Below, one piece after another: positions 16,893 through 26,070 of a DNA stretch of 64,000 bases. The position numbers and the translations under genes were made by a program. A model generated the notes under the pieces. The model ran no database searches, was not told the DNA's origin, and saw nothing but the letters and a program-made list of their open reading frames with translations. This stretch comes from Frigoriflavimonas asaccharolytica. GTDB lineage: Bacteria > Bacteroidota > Bacteroidia > Flavobacteriales > Weeksellaceae. Each line of letters starts with the position of its first letter. Position 1 is the first letter of the stretch. The stretch lies in assembly GCF_013294015.1 (NCBI RefSeq), contig NZ_JABSNO010000007.1, positions 1-64,000 of the forward strand, read 5' to 3'.

Positions 16893-17316
16893 TTGGTTTT
16901 TGGCGATTTTTGGAATCTGTGGATTGATAGGAATCCGGATGGTAGAAAGTTCAATTTTTTATGATCCGTTTTTACTTTATTTTCATGAAGCGAATAAGCA
17001 ATTGGAAATTCCAGATTTTGTTTGGGGCCAATTAATCTTGCATCATCTTTTCAGATTTTGTTTGAATTTAATTTTTTCAGCTATTATTCTGCAGGGATTT
17101 TTTAATAATAAAAAGTGGACAATACAGGGAATTATTTTAATGATTTTAGTATTTGCAATCACTTTTCCAATCTATCTTTATTGCTTAAATTCTAAATTAG
17201 AAATTGGCTATCTATTTACATTTTACATGCGAAGATTTGTGATACAACCAATTATTCTGCTATTGATCATTCCATTATTCTATTATCGAAAACAAAAATT
17301 GGATCTTAGAAATTAA
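16879..17316 (+). CDS. Exosortase F system-associated membrane protein
   Basis: The 145-residue protein has about four membrane segments (FLAIFGICGLIGI; LFRFCLNLIFSAIIL; GIILMILVFAITFPI; FVIQPIILLLIIPLF) and the recognisable start RNWFLAIFGICGLIGIRMVE...FYDPFL..YF of the exosortase-F-associated family. Its ATG lies inside the end of xrtF, implying translational coupling. The role is unknown but presumably supports XrtF. Convergent with the CDF gene, 8-nt gap. Confidence 0.85.
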   Translation: MKLRNWFLAIFGICGLIGIRMVESSIFYDPFLLYFHEANKQLEIPDFVWGQLILHHLFRFCLNLIFSAIILQGFFNNKKWTIQGIILMILVFAITFPIYLYCLNSKLEIGYLFTFYMRRFVIQPIILLLIIPLFYYRKQKLDLRN

Positions 17317-17324
17317 AGTTAATT

Positions 17325-18332
17325 TTAATTTATCCTATGCTTATCTGGTTGTGTGATGCTTTCTGCATTCCAATCTATTTTTCTTACAAAATCTTGAGAA
17401 CGAGCTGGGCAATTTTTCATAATACAAATCTCGCAGCAGAAAGGTTTGCAATCGTCTAAATGTATATTGAATTCTATATTTCTATCTGTATTTTTGACGA
17501 TAGAAAGTATCATTTCTTCCATTTCTGCATGTGCAATTTTCAACTGGAAATAATATGGTAGCGTAAGATGGCCATCTAGATGTAGTTTGCTACCATGTTT
17601 TTGGATTCTCACATTGTGCAAATCTACCCAAGCTTCTCTTCTGTTTTCATTGAGGAATTTCGCTAATTTTCCGATGATTTCTGGATCTGCTTCATCCATA
17701 ATTCCACTTAAGGCTTTCCGTATGATTTTGTATCCTACAAACATGATATAAACACCAAAAACCATTGCTATTGCAGAATCTAGCCAATTTATTTTCGTGA
17801 AATGAACGATAATTAAACTTACTACCACACCAATTGTTGTAAAAGTATCTGTTTGCAGATGCTTGCCAGAACTCTGCAGTACCAAAGAATTTTCTTGAAT
17901 TCCTTTTTTGTAAGAAATCCATCCTAATACATAATTGATAATAGCAGTTGCGGCTACAATATAAATTCCATCGTCTAATTCTTTCAATAAATTTCCATTC
18001 CAAATAGAATCTACGGCCTGAACGATAATCATCACGCCTGCAAAAATAATTAAGGCTCCTTCTGTGCCAGAAGTGATGAATTCTACTTTTCCGTGTCCGT
18101 ATGGATGATCTTCATCTTTGGGTTTGTTGGCTAAATGCAAAGCATACAACCCGAGAAAAGCAGCAATAATATTGACAATACTTTCCATAGCATCAGAAAA
18201 TACTGCATCAGAATTAGTGAGTTTCCAAGCAAGTAATTTTGCCAAAAAGAGCACAATACCGATAATTGCTACATTTCTTTGAAATATAAAGTTGCTTCGG
18301 TTTGGTTTTAGGGTATTTTTTGGCATTGACAT
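17325..18332 (-). CDS. Cation diffusion facilitator (CDF) family transporter
   Basis: The 335-residue inner-membrane protein exports Zn2+, Fe2+ or similar divalent ions by proton antiport. Evidence: about six membrane helices, the SDAMESIVN site in helix 2 with two acidic residues, HPYGHGKVEF, a second DS site in helix 5 (NWLDSAIA), and a cytoplasmic C-terminal domain. An unusual Cys-rich tail (CKPFCCEICIMKNCPA, five Cys) may be an extra metal site. No -7 box was found near the start. Confidence 0.92.
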   Translation of the reverse strand: MSMPKNTLKPNRSNFIFQRNVAIIGIVLFLAKLLAWKLTNSDAVFSDAMESIVNIIAAFLGLYALHLANKPKDEDHPYGHGKVEFITSGTEGALIIFAGVMIIVQAVDSIWNGNLLKELDDGIYIVAATAIINYVLGWISYKKGIQENSLVLQSSGKHLQTDTFTTIGVVVSLIIVHFTKINWLDSAIAMVFGVYIMFVGYKIIRKALSGIMDEADPEIIGKLAKFLNENRREAWVDLHNVRIQKHGSKLHLDGHLTLPYYFQLKIAHAEMEEMILSIVKNTDRNIEFNIHLDDCKPFCCEICIMKNCPARSQDFVRKIDWNAESITQPDKHRIN

Positions 18333-18499
18333 TTAAAATTTTTCTCTCGTAGAAGACGAGAATTTAATTTATTGCTAAATAAATTTTAATCAACGAATCA
18401 ACAAATTAACGAAAGAAAGAATGGACGGATTTCTAATTGAAGAGAAAATAAAGTGGAAGCTGTTATTTACTTTTTATATAAGTAAAAGACTCTAAAATC

Positions 18500-19510
18500 C
18501 TATCCCACTAAATTGTGCTCAACTAAATATTCTGCAATTTGCACAGCATTTGTAGCGGCACCTTTTCTTAAATTATCTGAAACAATCCACAGGTTTAGGG
18601 TATTTGATTGAGATGGATCTCTTCGAATTCTACCTACAAAGACATCATCTTTTCCTTCAGAATAGAGTGGCATTGGATATACACCATTTTTTACATCGTC
18701 TTGCAATGTTACTCCTTCTGTATTTGAAAGAATATTTTTGATTTCAGAGATATCAAAATCTTTATTGAATTCAATATTCACGCTTTCGGAATGTCCGCCT
18801 TGTACGGGAACTCGAACGGCAGTTGCTGTTAAGTTGATGGCATCATCTCCCAAAATTTTCTTGGGTTCGCGCATCAATTTTAGCTCTTCTTTTGTGTAAT
18901 CTCCCTCATCAAAAACGTCGCATTGTGGCAGTGCATTTTTAAAGATTTCATAAGGATACACTTTTTTAACTTCTACAGAATTTGGATTTATTGCATTTGC
19001 AATTTCTGCGTTGAGTTGATCTACTGCATTTTTTCCTGTTCCAGTTACTGATTGGTATGTAGAAATTACCACTCTTTTAATATTGAATGCATCATGCAAA
19101 GGTTTCAAAATCATCACCAATTGTATGGTTGAGCAGTTTGGATTGGCAATTATTTTGTCTGATGTTGTAAGAATATTTGCGTTTATTTCCGGTACTATTA
19201 AAGGAATTTCTGGCATCATTCTAAATGTGGAAGAATTATCTATTACGATGCAGCCGACCTCAGCGAATTTTGGTGCATATTGTTTAGAAGTTTCTCCTCC
19301 CGCTGAAAATAGTGCAATATCTGGTCTAGAATCTATGGCATCTTGCATAGAAACTATGGTAAAATCTTCATTTTTGAAGGTAATTTTTTTACCTACGGAA
19401 TTTTCTGAAGCTACGGGAATCAGTGTAGTGATTGGGAAATTTCTTTCTTCCAATACTTTCAACATAATTTGGCCAACCATTCCGGTGGCTCCTACTACTG
19501 CTACTTTCAT
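18500..19510 (-). CDS. asd: Aspartate-semialdehyde dehydrogenase
   Basis: Reduces aspartyl-4-phosphate to aspartate semialdehyde with NADPH, feeding lysine/diaminopimelate, threonine and methionine synthesis. The 336-residue protein has the N-terminal VAVVGATGMVGQIMLKVL Rossmann motif, catalytic Cys in IANPNCSTIQLVM, and His in VQGGHSESV. Full length. A TAGATTTG box lies at 19588-19595, 77 nt upstream. Confidence 0.96.
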   Translation of the reverse strand: MKVAVVGATGMVGQIMLKVLEERNFPITTLIPVASENSVGKKITFKNEDFTIVSMQDAIDSRPDIALFSAGGETSKQYAPKFAEVGCIVIDNSSTFRMMPEIPLIVPEINANILTTSDKIIANPNCSTIQLVMILKPLHDAFNIKRVVISTYQSVTGTGKNAVDQLNAEIANAINPNSVEVKKVYPYEIFKNALPQCDVFDEGDYTKEELKLMREPKKILGDDAINLTATAVRVPVQGGHSESVNIEFNKDFDISEIKNILSNTEGVTLQDDVKNGVYPMPLYSEGKDDVFVGRIRRDPSQSNTLNLWIVSDNLRKGAATNAVQIAEYLVEHNLVG

Positions 19511-19587
19511 TTTTATGATTTATTGTTTGTGATCCCCTTAATTCCTGAAGAAGACTTTGCAATGCGCCTTTAGAACTTTGAGGTTCA

Positions 19588-19595
19588 CAAATCTA
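19588..19595 (-). promoter_or_regulatory. Candidate -7 box TAGATTTG for asd
   Basis: Minus-strand consensus match 77 nt before asd; moderate support. Confidence 0.35.
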
Positions 19596-19700
19596 TTTAA
19601 ATTTGTCTCATGTTCGATTTCAGTTGGCAAAGAAAAAATTGTAATTTATGATTATTGATAAAACTTTCAAAAATGCTAAAATTTTTCTACTTGCGATGGT

Positions 19701-19795
19701 TTGCAGCCCGACTTGAGTGAAGCTCTTTTTTCTTTTTTGCATAAAAAAGAAAAAAAGCGGGAACGGAAGGCGGATTAAGCTGCCCAAATAATTCA
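19701..19795. repeat. Interspersed repeat family R1, copy 1
   Basis: Begins TTGCAGCCCGACTTGAGTGA, has an inner hairpin with T/A arms (TCTTTTTTGCATAAAAAAGA), then GCGGGAACGGAAGGCGG and GCTGCCCAAATAATT. It shares its ends with 26071-26230 and 44681-44819. It fills the gap between asd and the next gene. Confidence 0.7.
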
Positions 19796-19801
19796 ATTAT
19801 T

Positions 19802-20239
19802 TTACGCGCCGAACAATCTGTGCCATTGGAATGCCCATGCCATTAATGCCATTGCTACTGCTGCCATTATCACGATTGGCATTGCGATGGTGTCTCTGGT
19901 TTTTAATTTTTTGTTGACGATGGTCATCAATACTGCTGCGAGAATCATTGCTGTTGGATGTTCTACGTACGTATTCCTTGCGACTGCATCTTTCATTAAA
20001 GTACCTGCTTCTAATGCAGCTTTGAAACCTGGGGAAAAGAAAAAGAGCATTACCAAACCTACTAATGCTTGGGTGTGGAAGAAAATCATGGTGAAAAGGG
20101 TTGATTTTCTCAATAATTTTGAGATTCTCCCGGAATATCCGAATATAACTATTAATAAAGACAGGATAAAGATACCTGATAGAAGTAGAATAAGGTATGC
20201 GAAACCTCTGTGCATTTGCAGCATAATATTGAAATCCAT
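19802..20239 (-). CDS. Four-helix membrane protein with conserved-looking histidines
   Basis: The 145-residue protein has four hydrophobic segments (ILLLSGIFILSLLIVIFGYSG; TMIFFHTQALVGLVMLFFF; PTAMILAAVLMTIVN; IVIMAAVAMALMAWAF). His residues lie at or near membrane ends (MLQMHRG, FFHTQ, VEHPTA, WHRL), a spacing reminiscent of small b-type cytochromes. Heme binding is a hypothesis. I place the start at 20239 (MDFNIMLQ) because a TATCTTTG box at 20258-20265 would put transcription start downstream of the alternative Met at 20260. Confidence 0.7.
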   Translation of the reverse strand: MDFNIMLQMHRGFAYLILLLSGIFILSLLIVIFGYSGRISKLLRKSTLFTMIFFHTQALVGLVMLFFFSPGFKAALEAGTLMKDAVARNTYVEHPTAMILAAVLMTIVNKKLKTRDTIAMPIVIMAAVAMALMAWAFQWHRLFGA

Positions 20240-20257
20240 AGTAATTTTGTTTAAAAG

Positions 20258-20265
20258 CAAAGATA
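20258..20265 (-). promoter_or_regulatory. -7 box TATCTTTG deciding the start of the 20239 gene
   Basis: Lies 18 nt before the ATG at 20239 and overlaps the upstream Met candidate, which it therefore excludes. Confidence 0.6.
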
Positions 20266-20270
20266 AAAAA

Positions 20271-20292
20271 AATCCCGACTAATAGCCGGGAT
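20271..20292 (-). terminator. Intrinsic terminator of the TonB receptor gene
   Basis: AATCCCG / CGGGATT stem followed on the minus strand by T8, 24 nt after the receptor stop. Confidence 0.85.
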
Positions 20293-20315
20293 TAATTATT
20301 GATATCTAAAAATTT

Positions 20316-22913
20316 TTAGAAGTTGAAAGATAATGTTGCAGACCATGTTCTACCGAAACCAAAGAATACTTGGTTGGCGTTTGCAATACCATCATAAGTT
20401 TTTCCTGCTTCTTCGTAAGTTGGTGCATTTGCAGCAGTGCTTGTTTTTGCAGATGTTGGTATGTTGGTATAAGATTGTTGGATGTAATATTTATCAAATA
20501 AATTGAAAACATTTCCTCTTATTGTGAAAAATTGTTTTTCGTTGTTCAATTTTAATTTATATGAAATACCAGCATCTATCAGACCATAACTTGGCAATCT
20601 CAACGCTTCTGAAACTGCAGGAACTGGTCCTGCGAAATCCAATACGTTTAATCTACCATAAAGTCTATCAACATATCTAACGTTTGCATCGATTCTAAAA
20701 TCTTTAACAGGTTCTACAATGAAGCCAAAAGCTGCTGTAGTTTGTGCTGCATCTCCAACTTTTACATCATCTAGTAAAAGCGTTCTTACGCCTCCTATTC
20801 CATTTGCAGCTACTACTCCATTATCGTCAATTGGTTCGTTTGTTTCGTTGTACAATGTACCAGTTGCATTTCCTTTGTAATACCAGTTTGCAACGGAAAC
20901 CATACCTGTAAGTGAAAGATATTTGTTGATTTTAGAATTAGCTTCTAATTCTACACCTTGGTGTATTTCACGAATTCCTTGGATGTTTGCGTATGCTCTG
21001 ATCACAGATTTATCTGGAGCAGTTACGTTTTGTGATAATCTTTGGAATCTATCTTTCCAATCTGTTCTGTAAGCATTTAAGTTTACATTTAACCAAGACA
21101 TTCTAAATCCGTAACCTAATTCCATACCTAAAATTTTCTCATTGGTAAGATTAGGATTTAGGAAATTTTTGTTGTTTGGATATACAGAGTTTAAAAATGG
21201 TTGTTTTGAATAATAACCTACATTACCATAAACATTATGAACTTCATCAATATTAAAGTTCAAACCTGCTTTTGCATTGTAACCTACTAAATTTTCGAAA
21301 CCAGTTTTGGTATATAAAATAGGATTAGTAGCTGATGGTTGGTTGGTAGCAGAAACTACTTTACCGTTTAATGTTGTTTGACCATCTAAAATAAAATTAT
21401 CTATTCTTTGGAAACCTTGGTTAGAAACTGCAGCTTGAACGAATGCAGAAATTCTATCATTAGAATATTCTAATTGTCCAAAACCACCATACCACAATAC
21501 TTCTCCATCATTGCTGTATCCTATTTGATTTTCGATACTATCGATTTTTCCACCGAAAGGATTGAAATCTGGATTTGCAGCAGTTGTATTAGAAACGTAG
21601 TTGGAATTCGTTGGGTTTGCTACATTTAGATTAGATCTATCTCTGTAAGCTGAAGCACCTAAAAGATCACTCGCCACTTGGTAATGGAAACCATAGTAAT
21701 ATCTAGCATCAACACCAACGGAGAAATTTAAATTCTCGTTTAATTTATGATTGAAACTAGAAATTAAGCCGTACCAGTTATGAGAATTCACAGAAGATCT
21801 GCGAATTAAAACGCCTTTATCTGGTGTAGAAGCTGCATTTGCTGCAAGAATAGCATCAAAATTAATCAAACCATCTGCACCGCGGAAATCACTTGCTCTT
21901 TTTCCACCTACACTTCCAAGATCACCTGTACCTGCACCTCTTCCGAAAGAAGCATAAGCAACAGTGCTTAATTTAGATTCTGTAGAAATTTTCCAATCCC
22001 AGTTGAAAGACATTACTGGTTTGTGATAATAATTTCTTCTAAAAGTATATTCTTTACCATTTAATCTTCCTTCCTCTGCATTATATTTAATGTCTGGTTT
22101 ACCATCAACACCTCTATCTAGCAAAGTTTGTAAAGGAATTTCAAATGCTCTTTGATTGTGAGATTGTGGAGCACCCGTTAAAGTAAATTGAAAATCATGC
22201 TTAGCATTTGGTTGGTATCCTACTGCAACGTAGTAGTTGTAACCTTCAAATTCTGTTCCGCTTGCAAAAGTAGAACCTGCTGTTCTGCCTAGAAGAACTG
22301 AAGTAGACCAGCCTTTAGTATTTTTCCCTGTATTATAAGAAAATAATGTTTTGTAATATCCATCATTACCCACTCCTACAGAAACTTTACCACCTTCTTT
22401 TTTATCTGCAGATCTTGTAATAATATTTACTGTTCCACCTACAGAAGCAATCGCCAATTTAGAAGAACCTAGACCTCTTTGAACTTGCATTGCAGATGTA
22501 ACATCTGAAAGACCAGCCCAGTTGCTCCAATATACAGAACCATTTTCCATATCATTTACAGGAACACCGTTGATCATAACAGCGATATTTTCTTGCGCAA
22601 AACCTCTAATATTAAGTCTAGCATCACCAAAACCTCCACCGCCTTTTGTAGCGTATACGGAAGGTGTAGAATTCAAAATTTCAGGAAATTCTTGATTTCC
22701 TAACTTTTCAATAATTTGTGCTTCTTTAATAGTAGAAACAGCAACTGGAGTTTTTCTGTCTTTTGCAATATCTGCAACACCAGCAATTACTACTTCTTCT
22801 ATACCTGCTTCTCGTTTAACAGTATCTTTTACAGACTGTGCGTAATATACACTTGCTGTAGATAATGTAAGGACCACTGAAAGCATTCCTCGTCTGATAG
22901 AATTATTTTTCAT
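20316..22913 (-). CDS. TonB-dependent outer-membrane receptor
   Basis: The 865-residue protein has a signal peptide (about 1-26, ending YYAQ), a plug domain (about 50-170: TPVAVSTIKEAQI, EFPEILNSTPSVYA, INGVPVNDMENG, VQRGLGSSKLAIASVGG) and a 22-strand beta barrel ending in an aromatic residue (TWSATLSFNF). The IEEVVIAGVAD segment looks like a TonB box region. It lacks the N-terminal carboxypeptidase-like domain of SusC types, so siderophore or metal complexes are more likely than glycans. No partner gene is adjacent. Confidence 0.93.
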   Translation of the reverse strand: MKNNSIRRGMLSVVLTLSTASVYYAQSVKDTVKREAGIEEVVIAGVADIAKDRKTPVAVSTIKEAQIIEKLGNQEFPEILNSTPSVYATKGGGGFGDARLNIRGFAQENIAVMINGVPVNDMENGSVYWSNWAGLSDVTSAMQVQRGLGSSKLAIASVGGTVNIITRSADKKEGGKVSVGVGNDGYYKTLFSYNTGKNTKGWSTSVLLGRTAGSTFASGTEFEGYNYYVAVGYQPNAKHDFQFTLTGAPQSHNQRAFEIPLQTLLDRGVDGKPDIKYNAEEGRLNGKEYTFRRNYYHKPVMSFNWDWKISTESKLSTVAYASFGRGAGTGDLGSVGGKRASDFRGADGLINFDAILAANAASTPDKGVLIRRSSVNSHNWYGLISSFNHKLNENLNFSVGVDARYYYGFHYQVASDLLGASAYRDRSNLNVANPTNSNYVSNTTAANPDFNPFGGKIDSIENQIGYSNDGEVLWYGGFGQLEYSNDRISAFVQAAVSNQGFQRIDNFILDGQTTLNGKVVSATNQPSATNPILYTKTGFENLVGYNAKAGLNFNIDEVHNVYGNVGYYSKQPFLNSVYPNNKNFLNPNLTNEKILGMELGYGFRMSWLNVNLNAYRTDWKDRFQRLSQNVTAPDKSVIRAYANIQGIREIHQGVELEANSKINKYLSLTGMVSVANWYYKGNATGTLYNETNEPIDDNGVVAANGIGGVRTLLLDDVKVGDAAQTTAAFGFIVEPVKDFRIDANVRYVDRLYGRLNVLDFAGPVPAVSEALRLPSYGLIDAGISYKLKLNNEKQFFTIRGNVFNLFDKYYIQQSYTNIPTSAKTSTAANAPTYEEAGKTYDGIANANQVFFGFGRTWSATLSFNF

Positions 22914-22945
22914 AAAGTTGAATTAATTTGTTTCAAATTATTTTG

Positions 22946-22953
22946 CAAAAATA
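22946..22953 (-). promoter_or_regulatory. -7 box TATTTTTG for the TonB receptor
   Basis: Minus-strand match 32 nt before the start codon. Confidence 0.5.
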
Positions 22954-23095
22954 GATTTAAATAATGTAACCAATATTAATTTTATGTTAATTTATCACAA
23001 TCTGTTTAAAATCATAATATTATTAAAAATTGTTAAATTATGTTTGCAATAAGCTGATTGATAATTTTTTGTATATAATTTTTGATTATTTTCTT

Positions 23096-23965
23096 CTATA
23101 ATGTCTTTATGGCTTTCAAACTTAAGTCTATATTTTTTGCAGAATGTGTAAGTGCACCAGCAGAAATATAGGTAACTCCTGTAGTTGCAACATCTTTTAG
23201 CATATCTCTAGTTATTCCGCCAGAAGCTTCGGTTTCACAAGCTCCATTCACCATTTCTACGGCTTTTTTCATGGTTTCTACATTCATATTATCCAGCATT
23301 ATTCTATCTGCACCAGCTTCTAATGCTTCTTTTACCTCATCTAAATTTCTTGTTTCTACTTCTATTTTCAATTCTTTTCCTATAGTTTGTACATATTCTT
23401 TTGCCATTTTCACAGCGTTTGTAATACTTCCGTTGTAATCTATATGGTTGTCTTTCAGCATAATCATATCGTACAAACCGTATCTATGATTGGTTCCGCC
23501 GCCAATTGCAACCGCCCATTTTTCGCAAATACGGAAATTTGGGGTGGTTTTTCTCGTATCCAAAAGTTTTGTTTTACTGCCAATTAATCTGGCATCCCAA
23601 TCATGCGTTAAAGTTGCAATACCACTCATTCTTTGCATGCAATTGAGCACCAAACGTTCTGTAGATAGTATAGAACGAGCGCTTCCTTTTACGATAAAAG
23701 CAATATCTCCCACTTTTGCTTGCTCTCCATCTTTTATAAAATTTTCTATCTCTAAATTCTCATCAAAAGTTTTGAAGATAATTTCTGCCATTTCTACACC
23801 TGCCAAAATGCAATTTTCTTTTACCAAAAGTTTTGCGCTTTGTTGCAAATCTTCTGGAATGGTAGACAAAGTGGAATGATCTCCATCTTGAATGTCTTCT
23901 AGTAGAGCATTCTTGATGAAGTGATCTAGGTTTTCTTGGGTAAGGTATTCTGGTATTTTGTTCAT
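23096..23965 (-). CDS. nadC: Nicotinate-nucleotide pyrophosphorylase (carboxylating)
   Basis: Converts quinolinate and PRPP to nicotinate mononucleotide in de novo NAD synthesis. The 289-residue enzyme has CMQRMSGIATLTHDW, LLDTRKTTPNFRICEKWAV, GGGTNHRYGLYDMIMLKDNHI and the late EASGGI motif; PRPP-contacting residues are intact. It begins 22 nt after the DUF1016 nuclease, suggesting cotranscription. nadB lies 2.3 kb upstream, separated by that nuclease and a sulfurtransferase. Confidence 0.96.
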   Translation of the reverse strand: MNKIPEYLTQENLDHFIKNALLEDIQDGDHSTLSTIPEDLQQSAKLLVKENCILAGVEMAEIIFKTFDENLEIENFIKDGEQAKVGDIAFIVKGSARSILSTERLVLNCMQRMSGIATLTHDWDARLIGSKTKLLDTRKTTPNFRICEKWAVAIGGGTNHRYGLYDMIMLKDNHIDYNGSITNAVKMAKEYVQTIGKELKIEVETRNLDEVKEALEAGADRIMLDNMNVETMKKAVEMVNGACETEASGGITRDMLKDVATTGVTYISAGALTHSAKNIDLSLKAIKTL

Positions 23966-23987
23966 CTATTTTATTTTTTAATTGAAT

Positions 23988-25115
23988 TTACGAATCTCGT
24001 AGATTTGATTTATTTTCTAATTTTTTTAATTCTTCTTCTACCATCTCTATTGATGGAAGATGTGATTTAAAGTTTTCGGGCAGTATTTTTTGAAATTCGT
24101 ATGATGAAATTCCGAGAGGTTTGTGTAGATCCGTCAAAGAATATTCGGCAATTATTTCATCTTTTTCTTTGCAGATCAAAAGTCCGATGGTTGCATTGTC
24201 TGCTTCATCTCGCATCTGCTTATCAACTGCGGTTACATAAAAATTGAGTTTCCCCGCAAATTCTGGTTGAAAATTTCCGGCTTTTAATTCTATGACTACG
24301 TATCTTTTCAGTTTGATATGATAAAATAGCAGATCTATAAAAAAGGATTTATCGCTTACCGTAATTTCCACTTGTTTCCCTACAAAAGCAAATCCACTTC
24401 CTAATTCTATCAAGAATTTTGAGATATTATCTACCAGAGCACTTTCCAATTCATTTTCTTTATAGATTTCTGAAAGATTTAGAAAATCAAAAAAGTATGG
24501 ATCTTTTAGCGTTTGTTTTACGAGTTCGCTATCATGATCGGGTAAAGTTTTAGAAAAATTCGTAATTGCTTTTCCTTGGCTTTCGATTAAATTTGCTGAC
24601 AACATATTCAACAAAACTACTCTGCTCCAGCCATTTTCTATTGTTTTATTGATGTAAAAATAGGCTTCTTTTGAGGTTTTGCACTTCGTAATTAAAGTGA
24701 CATGATGTCCCCAAGGAATAATAAATAATTTTTGAGAGAAATTCTCGTTTTCGAAATCGGCAACAAGTTGTTGCCGATTTTCACTTTGATCATATTTAAA
24801 ATCAGCAACAACTTGTTGCCGAATTATAACCTCTTGATTATAAAAGAGATAAAACGTTTTGCAATACTTTAAATTTCTTTCAGAAAAGCCTTTTATTTGT
24901 GGGAATTCCGCTCGCAAATCTGCACTTAATTGTTTAAAAAATCCAGAACCGTAAGAATTTTCAAATTCTCTACTGGCGATTTCTTTGCCCAAATCCCAGT
25001 ACAATTCTATCAAAGCAGAATTTACTTTGATGGCGGCTTTTATTTGGCTTTGCTGGATTTTTTGTTTTAAATCTACAATCCAGTTTTTATAACGTGAGTC
25101 TATTTTTTCGAGCAT
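23988..25115 (-). CDS. PDDEXK nuclease domain protein (DUF1016, YhcG-like)
   Basis: The 375-residue protein has an N-terminal DUF1016_N region (SRYKNWIVDLKQKIQQSQIKAA, VNSALIELYWDLGKEIA, FPQIKGFSERNLKYCKTFY), an IPWGHHVTLI box and a C-terminal nuclease core (FFIDLLFYHIKLKRYVVIELKAG). I use the ATG at 25115; the longer frame opens with TTG. Residues about 105-130 hold two in-frame RQQ(V/L)VADF units encoded by long DNA palindromes. Related genes are linked to restriction-type loci, but this one stands alone. Confidence 0.9.
   Translation of the reverse strand: MLEKIDSRYKNWIVDLKQKIQQSQIKAAIKVNSALIELYWDLGKEIASREFENSYGSGFFKQLSADLRAEFPQIKGFSERNLKYCKTFYLFYNQEVIIRQQVVADFKYDQSENRQQLVADFENENFSQKLFIIPWGHHVTLITKCKTSKEAYFYINKTIENGWSRVVLLNMLSANLIESQGKAITNFSKTLPDHDSELVKQTLKDPYFFDFLNLSEIYKENELESALVDNISKFLIELGSGFAFVGKQVEITVSDKSFFIDLLFYHIKLKRYVVIELKAGNFQPEFAGKLNFYVTAVDKQMRDEADNATIGLLICKEKDEIIAEYSLTDLHKPLGISSYEFQKILPENFKSHLPSIEMVEEELKKLENKSNLRDS
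24754..24823. repeat. Pair of coding palindromes inside the DUF1016 gene
   Basis: 24754-24780 is a perfect 27-nt palindrome with 13-nt arms around one base (AAATCGGCAACAA-G-...). 24801-24823 is a second copy with one mismatch. Both are in frame and encode RQQVVADF and RQQLVADF. Confidence 0.85.
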
Positions 25116-25172
25116 TTTTCTATAAGTTAACAATCGTTAAATGTTTTAAAAACCTTGAAGGATTAAATATAA

Positions 25173-26009
25173 TTAAATATTTTTTGCAATCGGTAAATAA
25201 TTTCTACTCCATTCACTCCAAGAACCTACATATAAATTTGGAATTTCGAAACCTGCATAATCCATGGCGAGAATTGTATGACAAGCCGTAACTCCAGAAC
25301 CGCAATGAACGATAATTTCTTCGTATTTTCTTCCTTTTAATAGTTCTGTATACTGTTGCTTTAAGATTTCTGGGGATTTGAATAAGCCATTTTCATCTAA
25401 ATTTTCGGAAAAGGGAATGTTGATAGCGTTTGGAATATGACCCGCAATTAAATCTATGGGTTCGTGTTCGCCGTCAAATCTAGATTTTTCTCTTACATCA
25501 ATGATTATTTTATCTTCATTAATGGAAGCAGTCTTTATTTCTTCTAAATTTTTGGTCGGGAATTGATATTCATTTAAATGTAAATCTTCCACTTTTTTCG
25601 CTTTTGGAATTTCTGTAGTAGTTTTCAAACCAAAATTTATGGCAGTTTGCAAGCCTCCATTCAGAACTTGAACTTTATGAAAACCAACCGACCTCAACAT
25701 CCACCATAATCTTGCGGCAGAATTGGCTCCACCTTTATCATCATAAATAATGAAATGCGAATCTTTTTCTGCTCCAACTTTTGCCAAACTTGTTATAAAA
25801 TGTTCTATGGTTGGTAAAGGATGTCTACCACCATTTTTTGCGTCTGCTGGAATTTCTGCAAGATCTTCGTTCAAATCTAAATAGAAGGCATTTTCTAAAT
25901 GTGATTTTTTGTAATCTTCTCTAGAAAATCCTGCATTGATGAGCAAAATATTTTCTTGGTTTTGAATTTTTGAAAATTCTTCTGGGGAAATGATGGGTGG
26001 GATTTTCAT
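25173..26009 (-). CDS. Sulfurtransferase, tandem rhodanese (3-mercaptopyruvate type)
   Basis: The 278-residue protein has two rhodanese domains. The inactive N-terminal domain ends near NGGLQTAI; the C-terminal domain has IIDVREKSRFDGE and the catalytic loop IVHCGSGVTACHTI. The CGSGVTA loop fits mercaptopyruvate or thiosulfate sulfurtransferases. I choose the ATG at 26009 (MKIPPIISPEEF) over a TTG further upstream. A TAGATTTG box lies at 26044-26051. Confidence 0.9.
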   Translation of the reverse strand: MKIPPIISPEEFSKIQNQENILLINAGFSREDYKKSHLENAFYLDLNEDLAEIPADAKNGGRHPLPTIEHFITSLAKVGAEKDSHFIIYDDKGGANSAARLWWMLRSVGFHKVQVLNGGLQTAINFGLKTTTEIPKAKKVEDLHLNEYQFPTKNLEEIKTASINEDKIIIDVREKSRFDGEHEPIDLIAGHIPNAINIPFSENLDENGLFKSPEILKQQYTELLKGRKYEEIIVHCGSGVTACHTILAMDYAGFEIPNLYVGSWSEWSRNYLPIAKNI

Positions 26010-26043
26010 TTTATTTATTAGATTTTTTGTGAACGACCTCAAT

Positions 26044-26051
26044 CAAATCTA
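26044..26051 (-). promoter_or_regulatory. Candidate -7 box TAGATTTG for the sulfurtransferase
   Basis: Minus-strand match 34 nt before the ATG at 26009. Confidence 0.4.
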
Positions 26052-26070
26052 TCATTTTATATTTGCGATC

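Noticed and set aside
24754-24823. Palindromes as operator sites
   Set aside because: They lie deep inside the coding region far from any promoter and encode matched residues.
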